Assembly (NCBI GenBank): GCA_049472395.1
Contig: JBLIRR010000057.1
Location: 1 to 23,789, forward strand
Reading direction: 5' to 3'
Length of the DNA: 23,789 nucleotides
From: JBLIRR01 sp049472395
GTDB lineage: Bacteria > SZUA-182 > DTGQ01 > JBLIRR01
Shown: positions 15,351 through 22,327 of the stretch, in pieces
Numbering within the stretch: position 1 is the stretch's first letter
Layout of the letters: each line of letters begins with the position of its first letter
Made by a program: the position numbers and the translations under genes
The notes under the pieces: generated by a model
What the model saw: the letters and a program-made list of their open reading frames with translations, nothing else
Databases searched by the model: none
What the model was told of the DNA's origin: nothing

Positions 15351-17099
15351 ATGAGGAAATTCAAGGTAGTATTAGTAGGTCTTATGGTGTTGTTATGTAT
15401 ATCTGCTAAAGCAAAAGCAACTATTCAAAGCTCTGCTTCATCTATTTTGGAGAATAAGGCCAGGTATTCCCATAAAAATATCATTGATGGTGATATTTTT
15501 ACTGCATGGTCAGAAGGAAATAAAGGAGATGGGATTGGAGAATGGGTAAAATTGGATTTCGGCGAAATGAAAACCCTTTATTATATCGGAATTATTCCTG
15601 GTTATTCAAAATATAATGATAAAGTAGGAGAAGTTTGGTTTAAAAATAATCGTGTAAAGAACGCAACACTGGAGTTTTCAGATGGCAGTAAAAAGCAGAT
15701 AGAACTGATTGATAAACAACAAATTCAATATTTTAAAGTTGGCAAAAAAAGCAATTCTGTTAAAATTATTATTGATGAAGTTTATAAGGGATCAACGTGG
15801 CCTGACACATGTATTTCAGAAGTAAAACCTGTTTTTGAACTTGTAGATGATTTAAATGCTAAATTAGATTTCAATATTAAGGTATTGCCCAAAGATGAAG
15901 ATGAATTTTATGGGTTAACGGATCTTCAAGCTACGTATCAAGAAAATAATGTTCGGAGCCAAGTTAACTTATCCTTGGTAATAGATAGGTCGGGTTCCAT
16001 GAGTGAAGGGGATAAAATTAAATTTGTGAGAGAAGCAGCAAAACTTATCCTTGGATCGTTAGATGAAAAAGATTTTATTTCAATAGTAGGATATGATGAT
16101 AGGATTGAGACATTTTTAGAACCAACCCATTTAACTCAGGATGAAAAAAATAAAGTTGCTGCGGCTATTGATGGCTTACAACCAAGAAATATGACAAATA
16201 TATCCGGCGCTTTAATGAGAGGAATTGAGTTGGTTAAGAAAAAAGATAAACCAGAACAAATAAAGAGGATTATTCTTCTCTCCGATGGCCTAGCAAATGT
16301 TGGAATTACAGATCCACGGCAAATTGCTAATATTGCAGATAAGGCATTTAAAAATGATGGCATAGTAATATCAACCTTTGGAGTTGGAGAACAATATAAT
16401 GAGGATTTATTAGCAGCAATTGCCAATGTCTCTCTTGGAAAATATTATTATGTAAAAAATCCAAAACAGATGTTTATGTATTTTCATTCAGAAATAACTA
16501 ATTTGACAAAGGTTGTCCTTAAGGATATTGAGGTAAGATTTGACGAGCCAAAAGATTATAAGATTGCTAAAATCTATGGATATGATTGGTTAAAAGATGG
16601 AAATGATATAGTGCTTAAATTGCCGTCCTTCAAATTGGGTGAAAAAAAATATCTCCTCACAAAATTCAAAAAAGTAAGACCTTCAAAAGACATTATAGTA
16701 ACCCAACAGATTTCCTACTTTAATGATCTTATTAAAAAAAGGGATAGCAAAAAAATTGTTGCGAATCTCAATGTATCATCGGATAAAAAAACTGTTCGAA
16801 ACGAACAGGTCTCTGATGAGATATTGAAAATTTTATCAGCAGAGAAGTTAGAAGATAGTATTATCGGATACCAGCAAGGAAAGGATCAAGATGCTATTAA
16901 GAATTTAGAGGATCACATAAAAAATTTATCCGATGAAAATAAATACTTAAAGAGTAAGGTTCTTGAAAGAGAAATAACCATTCTCACTGATATTTTAAGT
17001 GATCTTAAGAAAACGAAACGTTCTTCTCAGGCAGGTCAAAGATTAATTAAATCCTCTAAGGAAAGAGCATTAAATATATTAAAAGGAGAAACAGAATAG
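15351..17099 (+). CDS. Exported discoidin-like / von Willebrand factor A protein
   Basis: This codes for 582 residues with an excellent ribosome-binding site (AAAGGAGAT). A signal peptide covers residues 1-24. Residues about 25-160 resemble the discoidin-like 'NADase-type glycan-binding' domain: NIIDGDIFTAWSEG, GIGEWVKLDFGE and YYIGIIPGYSKYND. Residues about 203-390 are a VWA domain with a complete MIDAS metal site: DRSGS (Asp212, Ser214, Ser216), Thr282 in NMTNISGAL and Asp312 in LLSDGLAN. VWA domains bind protein partners through the metal. The C-terminal 100 residues are charged and helical, with a likely coiled coil (about 510-560). It has no membrane anchor, so it is probably periplasmic or secreted. 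It is the last gene of the unit begun by the dipeptidase/transpeptidase; an inference is that it tethers or organises that enzyme at the wall. Confidence 0.9.
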   Translation: MRKFKVVLVGLMVLLCISAKAKATIQSSASSILENKARYSHKNIIDGDIFTAWSEGNKGDGIGEWVKLDFGEMKTLYYIGIIPGYSKYNDKVGEVWFKNNRVKNATLEFSDGSKKQIELIDKQQIQYFKVGKKSNSVKIIIDEVYKGSTWPDTCISEVKPVFELVDDLNAKLDFNIKVLPKDEDEFYGLTDLQATYQENNVRSQVNLSLVIDRSGSMSEGDKIKFVREAAKLILGSLDEKDFISIVGYDDRIETFLEPTHLTQDEKNKVAAAIDGLQPRNMTNISGALMRGIELVKKKDKPEQIKRIILLSDGLANVGITDPRQIANIADKAFKNDGIVISTFGVGEQYNEDLLAAIANVSLGKYYYVKNPKQMFMYFHSEITNLTKVVLKDIEVRFDEPKDYKIAKIYGYDWLKDGNDIVLKLPSFKLGEKKYLLTKFKKVRPSKDIIVTQQISYFNDLIKKRDSKKIVANLNVSSDKKTVRNEQVSDEILKILSAEKLEDSIIGYQQGKDQDAIKNLEDHIKNLSDENKYLKSKVLEREITILTDILSDLKKTKRSSQAGQRLIKSSKERALNILKGETE

Positions 17100-17114
17100 G
17101 ACATATTTACCATA

Positions 17115-17150
17115 TAGGAAAATCAAAAATCCGAGGTGATAAATTAATAG
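17115..17150 (+). repeat. 36-bp dispersed direct repeat, copy 2
   Basis: This matches 151-186 at 34 of 36 positions, in the same orientation. It starts 15 bp after the VWA stop codon. Confidence 0.8.
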
Positions 17151-17259
17151 GGATAATCAATTTGATTTTACCATATTTTGTTATTCTTTGGATTATTTTT
17201 GATAGATTCGGAAAGACCTCTTGAGGGCCAAGCAGAGGCCCAAGCAGAAAAGATTATTC

Positions 17260-17526
17260 AATTTTTTGAATCCGAGCAACCAGCATTTTAACCCCACGCC
17301 CTTGTCGCCTTCTATAGCATGGTGTTCATTCGCTATCTTTTATAACTGCACATGTTATAGCTTTATTTTATCCAGGTTTACCACCATTTATCATATATGT
17401 ATCATTATGTTTTTTATGTTTTAACAATTTTCTTGAATACTGTTCATTTGTATATTATGCTGAACAAATGAACAGTAAAATACTCGGCATTCATCATCCA
17501 AAAGGTCTCCCCTGCGAAACATAACT
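17260..17526 (+). repeat. 267-bp direct repeat, copy 2
   Basis: This nearly identical copy of 7871-8139 begins AATTTTTTGAATCCGAGC and ends GAAACATAACT, after which the IS200-type element begins within a few bases. The DNA between the VWA gene and this repeat (17151-17259) shows no gene; it includes a small hairpin GGGCC-AAGCAGA-GGCCC near 17225-17241. Confidence 0.9.
17438..17477 (+). repeat. Long hairpin in repeat copy 2
   Basis: TACTGTTCATTTGT (17438-17451) is the exact reverse complement of 17464-17477, with a 12-nt loop identical to that in copy 1. The arm differs from copy 1 at one position in each arm, and the two changes preserve pairing. Confidence 0.8.
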
Positions 17527-17537
17527 CCAGATTAAGC

Positions 17538-17554
17538 CCCACGCTATGCGTGGG
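17538..17554 (+). other. Left-end hairpin of the IS200-type element
   Basis: CCCACGC-TAT-GCGTGGG is a perfect 7-bp stem with a 3-nt loop located 105 bp before tnpA, in the expected place of the TnpA-binding left-end hairpin. Confidence 0.75.
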
Positions 17555-17592
17555 AGAACGGAATAGGAAGTACCGATGAACATGATAAAAAA

Positions 17593-17651
17593 GCCCTACC
17601 CTGATATTATGACAAAGGTTTCGCAAGCCAGAGTCATAAACAGAGGAGGGC
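17593..17651 (+). promoter_or_regulatory. Leader stem that hides the tnpA ribosome-binding site
   Basis: Within the tnpA leader, TTATGAC (17607-17613) pairs with GTCATAA (17633-17639), and GCCCT (17593-17597) pairs with AGGGC (17647-17651). The second pairing uses the end of the Shine-Dalgarno sequence GAGGAGGG (17643-17650), eight bases before the ATG. IS200 of enteric bacteria is known to block tnpA translation with a comparable leader stem; that this one does so is inference. Confidence 0.5.
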
Positions 17652-17658
17652 ATCCAGA

Positions 17659-18069
17659 ATGGATAATTCAAGTTTATCACACACCAAATGGAATTGCATA
17701 TATCATATTGTTTTTATCCCCAAATATAGGCGAAAAGAAATGTATGGACAAGTAAAAGCCGATATTAGAGCGATTATAAGAAAGTTATGTGAGTATAAGA
17801 AAGTTGAAATACTGGCAGGGAGTATATGTGTAGATCATGTGCATGTGTGTCTAAAAATACCACCAAAGATAAGTGTTTCAGAGTTTATGGGATATTTAAA
17901 AGGGAAAAGTGCATTGATGGTATTTGATAAGCATCCTGAATTCAAACAGAAAGGTAATCGGCATTTTTGGGCGACAGGATATTATGTAAATACAGTGGGT
18001 CGTAATGAAGAGGAAATCAAAAAATACATAAAAAAGCAGAGTGAAGTAGATATGATAGAGGACAAATAA
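17659..18069 (+). CDS. tnpA: IS200/IS605-family transposase TnpA (Y1)
   Basis: This codes for 136 residues, the usual length for the family. It catalyses single-strand excision and integration through a 5'-phosphotyrosine link. The HUH metal motif is His60-Val-His62 in CVDHVHVCL. The catalytic tyrosine is most likely Tyr123 in the helix EIKKYIKKQ, matching the position of the active tyrosine in IS608 TnpA. Other family blocks are YHIVFIPKYRRK near the N-terminus, SEFMGYLKGKSA and RHFWATGYYVNTVG. Nothing is truncated. It stands alone without tnpB. Confidence 0.95.
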   Translation: MDNSSLSHTKWNCIYHIVFIPKYRRKEMYGQVKADIRAIIRKLCEYKKVEILAGSICVDHVHVCLKIPPKISVSEFMGYLKGKSALMVFDKHPEFKQKGNRHFWATGYYVNTVGRNEEEIKKYIKKQSEVDMIEDK

Positions 18070-18079
18070 GATCAGTGAT

Positions 18080-18190
18080 ACCCCTTAAGGGGTTTGTAAG
18101 TATTATTTGCTTGTGGAACCACGCCTTTAGGCGTCGCAAGTAATATGCCCTTATAGGGCTAATATTAAACCACCCGTTGAACGGGTGGTT
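18080..18190 (+). ncRNA. Structured 3' tail of the IS element, candidate small RNA
   Basis: Five pairings lie in the 120 bases after tnpA. ACCCCTT/AAGGGGT (18080-18093) is the first. TATTATTTGC (18101-18110) pairs with GCAAGTAATA (18136-18145), with one G-U pair, and encloses ACGCCT/AGGCGT (18121-18134). GCCCT/AGGGC follows (18147-18159), then the right-end hairpin (18168-18190). GGAACCAC (18115-18122) could alternatively pair with GTGGTTCC (18185-18192). A plain IS200 right end needs only the last hairpin. The compact multi-stem form ending at the right end recalls the omega/re-RNAs of tnpB-bearing relatives, but no tnpB is seen, so an RNA product is speculation. Confidence 0.35.
18168..18190 (+). 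other. Right-end hairpin of the IS200-type element
   Basis: AACCACCCGT pairs perfectly with ACGGGTGGTT around a TGA loop, a 10-bp stem near the expected right boundary of the element. Confidence 0.75.
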
Positions 18191-18195
18191 CCGTG

Positions 18196-18582
18196 ATTTG
18201 CCTGGGATATAGGGATAAATGCTTTTCCACCGTGGGCAACAGTGGTATTTAGATCAACTAGATCACTAATACAGCTCCACCAATGATTGTCAAACTCGAA
18301 CTTTTGTAACGCTTGTTGCGTTTTATACTATATTAATCAAGGGACCGCTATAATAGTTGAAGAGCATAGTCAATTTACCTCTAATTTGATGAGAAGGCCG
18401 CTGCTGTATCTTGAATGTGGTTTTCATCATAGAGGTCGGAACACCGGGCGGATTTATAGAGGAGAGGATAGCGGTGATACTCACCGGCAAAAGTAGAATA
18501 TTTCGATTTTCTATAGTATGATATCTTAATGGTTCTAAAAGCGATTCCTTCAATCAATTTATCAATTTATAAGAAAACAACT
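18196..18582. other. Leader region upstream of creB, no gene recognised
   Basis: Overlapping open frames of about 70 codons occur on both strands here, but neither has a recognisable domain or a ribosome-binding site. TATAAT (18349-18354) and TATGAT (18517-18522) are possible -10 boxes without good -35 partners. I find no TTCAT/TTCAC repeats with the 11-bp period seen upstream of creD. Confidence 0.4.
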
Positions 18583-19278
18583 ATGAAACTTAAGATACTA
18601 ATTATCGAAGATGAACCTGCCATAGCGGATACTATAACCTACGCCTTAAAGACAGAAGGATTTGATCCGATATGGAGTACAACTGGAAAAGAAGGTAAGG
18701 AAATTATTGAGAGAGGAGATATAGCTCTCATTATTCTTGATATAGGACTTCCCGATATCAACGGATTTGAACTATGTAAAGATGTGAGAACAACCTCTTC
18801 AGTTCCGATTATATTTTTAACAGCCCGATCTGAAGAGATTGATCGTGTTGTAGGGCTTGAAATTGGGGCGGATGACTATGTTGTTAAACCGTTCAGCCCA
18901 CGTGAATTAACAGCCAGAGTAAAAGCGATTCTCCGTCGGACCACTGTGGAGGCAAATCTTACATCACCTTCTTCACATACTATTTCTTCTTCCTTTACTA
19001 TTGATGAAGATCGTTTAAGAATATCGTACTGCAGCATTCCGTTAAAATTAACCCGCTATGAATATAATATTCTATCTGCGCTGATAAAGCGCCCGGGTAA
19101 AGTATTTTCACGTGATGAATTGATGGAAATTGCTTGGGATGAGCCGGAAGCCAGTATGGATAGAACTGTTGATGCCCATATTAAAAGTATACGACGAAAG
19201 ATTCGCATAATAAAATCAGACGATGATCCCATAGAAACCCGTCCTGGTTTCGGCTATGCCTTAAAGGAAGAGAAATGA
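18583..19278 (+). CDS. creB: Response regulator CreB (OmpR/PhoB family)
   Basis: From the ATG at 18583 this codes for 231 residues, matching the length of known CreB; an ATG at 18529 would add 18 residues with no homology and no ribosome-binding site. Receiver domain, residues 1-120: acidic pocket IIEDE, phosphoacceptor Asp53 in LDIGLPD, and the K-loop GADDYVVKPFSPRE. Winged-helix DNA-binding domain, about 135-231: LTRYEYNILSALIKRPGKVFSRDEL and DRTVDAHIKSIRRK. The stretches EDE.AIADT, LDIGLPDINGFELC, FLTARSEEIDRVVGLEIGA and DDYVVKPFSPRE agree closely with E. coli CreB, well beyond general similarity to the family. It activates genes with TTCAC-N6-TTCAC boxes in enteric bacteria. It overlaps creC by four bases (ATGA). 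Confidence 0.92.
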   Translation: MKLKILIIEDEPAIADTITYALKTEGFDPIWSTTGKEGKEIIERGDIALIILDIGLPDINGFELCKDVRTTSSVPIIFLTARSEEIDRVVGLEIGADDYVVKPFSPRELTARVKAILRRTTVEANLTSPSSHTISSSFTIDEDRLRISYCSIPLKLTRYEYNILSALIKRPGKVFSRDELMEIAWDEPEASMDRTVDAHIKSIRRKIRIIKSDDDPIETRPGFGYALKEEK

Positions 19279-20744
19279 CGATTAAAAATCGTATCATTAT
19301 CGGGCTTCTTCTTATAATGAGTTTTTCCTATTACTATCTTATCCGTGATATTATTCAAAATATGCGTCCTCATTATCTCAAATCTATGGAGGAATCCCTT
19401 GTTGATACTGCAACCCTGCTTTCTTCGTTAATTTCGGTGAAGATGAAAAATAGCTCTATTGCAATTGAAGACCTAAGAGCTGGATTCAATGATATGAATA
19501 CGAGAAGATTTTCAGCCAATATTTATGATTTAATAAAGGAAGAGGCAAACATAAGGATTTATGTTACAGATAAGAAAGGCATAGTTATTTTCGATTCTGA
19601 TAAAGGGAAAGCTGAAGGAGAAGATTATTCAAAATGGAATGACGTTCACCTCACTCTCCAAGGCAGGTATGGAGCTCGATCCACACGGATAGATGAAGAT
19701 GATCCTACCACCTCTGTCTTATATATAGCGTCACCCATTGTGGTAAATAAAAAGATCATAGGATCCCTCACTGTGTGTAAGCCAGCAAACAGTGTTTCTT
19801 TTTTCATAAAGCAAGCTAAAAATAAGGTTATCATTGCGGGGATATTATCATGTATTATTGTAATACTGTTAGGAACACTCCTTTCTGTCTGGGTAACTAT
19901 GCCGATTAATAAACTTACCGCCTATGCGAGAGCTGTTCGAGATGGAAAGTGTGCCTCATTTCCCAAATTAGGGCATAATGAAATAGGCATAATGGGAGAG
20001 GCCTTTCAACAGATGGAGGAGGCCTTGGAAGGAAAGAAATACGTGGAGAATTATGTCCAAACCTTTACCCATGAAATAAAAGGCCCTCTGTCGGCAATAC
20101 GCGGTGCAGCAGAATTGCTAAATGAAGAGATGCCGGTAGAGGAGAGAATGAAATTCATTACTAATATTATTAATGAATCAGACCGAATAAAAAAAATTAT
20201 TAACAGGCTTCTGGAGCTTTCAATTTTAGAAACTCGAAAGAGCCTCAAAGAAATGAAAGAGTTTGATATATGCTTGTTAATTGATAAAATTATAGAAAGT
20301 ATCAATCCTCTTCTAAGACCTAAAGATATAACCATTAAACGTTTCTATAAGGGAGCCATTACCATAAGAGCAGAACAATTCTTCATTCAGCAGGCAATTG
20401 TCAATCTATTTCAGAATGCGATTGATTTTTCCCCAAAGGAAGGCATTATATCAGTTTCTGTAGAGAGGAATGAAAAAGATATAATAATTATTATTACTGA
20501 TAATGGCACTGGAATTCCTCAGTATGCACTGAGTAGGGTATTTGACCGTTTCTATTCCCTCAGCCGACCTGATACCCACCATAAGAGCTCAGGACTTGGG
20601 CTTACTTTTGTTAAGGAAGTTGCGAGCCTTCACAATGGAACTATTACTGTTGAGAATAAAGAGCAAGGGGGACTACAGGCCCGTTTGCAGCTTTCGACTT
20701 GCTTACCGGTAGCCCCCCATAGGTGCTCACTTAAACATTCTTAA
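19275..20744 (+). CDS. creC: Sensor histidine kinase CreC
   Basis: This codes for 489 residues (E. coli CreC has 474). Transmembrane helices lie near residues 5-24 and 186-209 and enclose a periplasmic PAS-like sensor domain with IRIYVTDKKGIVIFDSD and SVLYIASPIVV. A HAMP linker follows (210-255). The H box is TFTHEIKGPLSAIRGAAELL with His266 as the phosphorylation site. The kinase domain has the N box QQAIVNLFQNAIDFSP, the G1 box DNGTGIP and the G2 box GLGLTFVKEVASLHNG. The THE.K.PLSAIRGAAELL stretch is typical of CreC. The start codon overlaps the creB stop, indicating translational coupling. In Proteobacteria CreC responds to metabolic state and to inhibition of penicillin-binding proteins; the signal here is unknown. 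Confidence 0.92.
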   Translation: MTIKNRIIIGLLLIMSFSYYYLIRDIIQNMRPHYLKSMEESLVDTATLLSSLISVKMKNSSIAIEDLRAGFNDMNTRRFSANIYDLIKEEANIRIYVTDKKGIVIFDSDKGKAEGEDYSKWNDVHLTLQGRYGARSTRIDEDDPTTSVLYIASPIVVNKKIIGSLTVCKPANSVSFFIKQAKNKVIIAGILSCIIVILLGTLLSVWVTMPINKLTAYARAVRDGKCASFPKLGHNEIGIMGEAFQQMEEALEGKKYVENYVQTFTHEIKGPLSAIRGAAELLNEEMPVEERMKFITNIINESDRIKKIINRLLELSILETRKSLKEMKEFDICLLIDKIIESINPLLRPKDITIKRFYKGAITIRAEQFFIQQAIVNLFQNAIDFSPKEGIISVSVERNEKDIIIIITDNGTGIPQYALSRVFDRFYSLSRPDTHHKSSGLGLTFVKEVASLHNGTITVENKEQGGLQARLQLSTCLPVAPHRCSLKHS

Positions 20745-20762
20745 AATACATTTCATTGATTC

Positions 20763-22133
20763 TTAATCTTTTTCTCCATCATCTTTATCGAGATCCTCTT
20801 TTTTCCGCACTCCCACAGAATACCAATTAATATTACGTGTTAGGTACATAAACATTGCTAAGACAATAAAAAGTCCAACGCTTCCCATCAATAAAGAATA
20901 ATCTTGGAGCTGTAAGATAATATAGAGAAAACTATAAAGAGAGGTGAGTAGTCCACCTATTACCCCAGCTAACATATTATTATGTAAAATGCTTTTTGTA
21001 TAGGTGGATATTAAAAGAATCACACTCGCACTGGCAGCGAAATAAGCAAATCCAAAAATTGTATGCTCTGATAATGAGAGCAAGAGGCTATAGAATAGAA
21101 TCATACCTGCACCTATTAACAGATACTGAATTGGATGAAGTCTTAATTTCTTTAATATCTCGATAATAAAAAAGGAGAGGAAGGTTAAAATGATAAAGAG
21201 GATAGCATATTTAGAGGTCCGCATTATTTTTTGGTATTCATCAACTGGCAAAATAAGCCTGACACCGAACGCTGAATTATCAACTTTATAGGATCGGTTA
21301 AGCCATTGTTGGGGATAATTACGGTTTAAATGGAGGATCTTCCATTGAGCATTAAAGCCTTGAGTATTTATTTCTCTCTCCTCTGGCAAAAAGCAGCCCA
21401 TGAAACTGGGATTTTCCCAAGCTGAATTAAGGTGAACCGTTGTTTTTTTTCCTAAGGGTAGAAAGCTTAGTTGGTGGCTGCCATTTAAATTCATATTTAT
21501 AGCACATTTGAAACTCGTCTGATCTGGATTTTTATTTACCAACGGTATCTTTGTACTTATACCTGATGAAAAAACATTATTGGTTGCTATACCAGGCTCA
21601 GGTATATGGATATCCTCATCCCATTTAATAGCAAAATTATCCTTTACACCCCTCATATCCGATATACCCACTGAGATAAAAGCATCTTGCCACAAGATAT
21701 TTTCTTCAGATATATTCCATTCCCTAAAATCAGGGAAGGAAAAGCTGCTATTAATAATCAGGTTAGTATTATAGAGGACTACTTCATATATGCCTCTATA
21801 GCGGATTTCAGGATTTATCGTTCCTTTTATTTCTAGTAAATCCGGTAAAAAATGAGCATATTGTACTGAGGTAACCACTACCTCATTATGGTCTTTATAA
21901 TGTGATTTATAAGGAACTGTCATTATTGGACCAGCTACGATTTGAGCGTTTCCCCATTTTGAACTTATTTCAAGAACTGCACTGTCTCGACGATACCTCC
22001 TTTCCTTAATAAGAGATTGAATCATATAGGATGGTATGAGTAGAATACCTATAAGGATTCCTATAGTGAACATTTTTAACGTAATAGATTCCTTAATCCA
22101 ATTATTTATTTTTTCAAATATATTATCTTTCAT
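20763..22133 (-). CDS. creD: Inner-membrane protein CreD
   Basis: From the ATG at 22133, placed behind AAAGGAGAT, this codes for 456 residues (E. coli CreD has 450); an upstream start at 22151 lacks such a site. One transmembrane helix (about 20-40) is followed by the family hallmark KERRYRRDSAVLEISSKWG and GPIMTVPY. A periplasmic beta-rich domain extends to about residue 305. Five helices then fill the C-terminal third, starting at YAILFIILTFLSF and ending at LFIVLAMFMYL. CreD is the main CreB-activated gene in Proteobacteria and affects envelope integrity and beta-lactam response. Here it faces creC tail to tail with an 18-bp gap, whereas in E. coli it follows creC on the same strand. Its own promoter carries a repeat array. 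Confidence 0.9.
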   Translation of the reverse strand: MKDNIFEKINNWIKESITLKMFTIGILIGILLIPSYMIQSLIKERRYRRDSAVLEISSKWGNAQIVAGPIMTVPYKSHYKDHNEVVVTSVQYAHFLPDLLEIKGTINPEIRYRGIYEVVLYNTNLIINSSFSFPDFREWNISEENILWQDAFISVGISDMRGVKDNFAIKWDEDIHIPEPGIATNNVFSSGISTKIPLVNKNPDQTSFKCAINMNLNGSHQLSFLPLGKKTTVHLNSAWENPSFMGCFLPEEREINTQGFNAQWKILHLNRNYPQQWLNRSYKVDNSAFGVRLILPVDEYQKIMRTSKYAILFIILTFLSFFIIEILKKLRLHPIQYLLIGAGMILFYSLLLSLSEHTIFGFAYFAASASVILLISTYTKSILHNNMLAGVIGGLLTSLYSFLYIILQLQDYSLLMGSVGLFIVLAMFMYLTRNINWYSVGVRKKEDLDKDDGEKD

Positions 22134-22257
22134 GGTTAAATCTCCTTTCATTTTTAAATAGCTTTTTTACATTACCTAAGTCGAGCTAAGTGCTGATTAA
22201 AAACAATAGGTCAATATCATCTTTATCACCCCCCTTTATTCTTTATTCTTATCTATA

Positions 22258-22311
22258 AATATAGCTGAGGGAAATGAATATAATATGAAGTAGATATGAA
22301 ATGGATATGAA
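22258..22311 (-). promoter_or_regulatory. creD promoter with four 11-bp-spaced CreB-like half-sites
   Basis: On the plus strand ATGAA begins at 22274, 22285, 22296 and 22307, exactly 11 bp apart; in the direction of creD these read TTCAT-N6 four times. The three distal units extend to TTCATAT. Ten bases after the last half-site comes TATATT (22263-22258), a good -10. Directly repeated half-sites one helical turn apart and about 10 bp from the -10 are the mark of promoters activated by OmpR/PhoB-type regulators. The E. coli CreB box has the same period with TTCAC. The start codon is 125 bp downstream. Use by the CreB encoded here is inference. Confidence 0.7.
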
Positions 22312-22327
22312 ATTTTGTAGAAATTCA

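Larger units (their letters stand above)
17530..18195 (+). mobile_element. IS200/IS605-family element, TnpA-only
   Basis: A complete Y1 transposase gene is bordered by the subterminal hairpins expected of this family (17538-17554 and 18168-18190), with no terminal inverted repeats. Such elements move as single strands by a peel-and-paste route, and TnpA binds the hairpins. The exact ends cannot be fixed from one copy; the limits given are the hairpins plus a few bases. No tnpB is present. The element seems intact and possibly active. Confidence 0.8.

Noticed and set aside
17444..17680. Minus-strand open frame of 78 codons across the IS left end
   Set aside because: It runs through the repeat hairpin, the IS left-end hairpin and the tnpA leader, and has no family resemblance.
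18070..18200. A tnpB gene belonging to the IS element
   Set aside because: Only about 120 non-coding bases separate tnpA from the right-end hairpin, and no TnpB motif is seen in the window.
18287..18553. Overlapping plus- and minus-strand open frames upstream of creB
   Set aside because: Neither has a ribosome-binding site or recognisable domain, and they cannot both be real.
22272..22311. The regularly spaced ATGAA units as a tiny CRISPR array
   Set aside because: Repeat units of 5-7 bp with 4-6 bp gaps are far too short; the 11-bp period fits protein-binding half-sites, and no cas genes are present.
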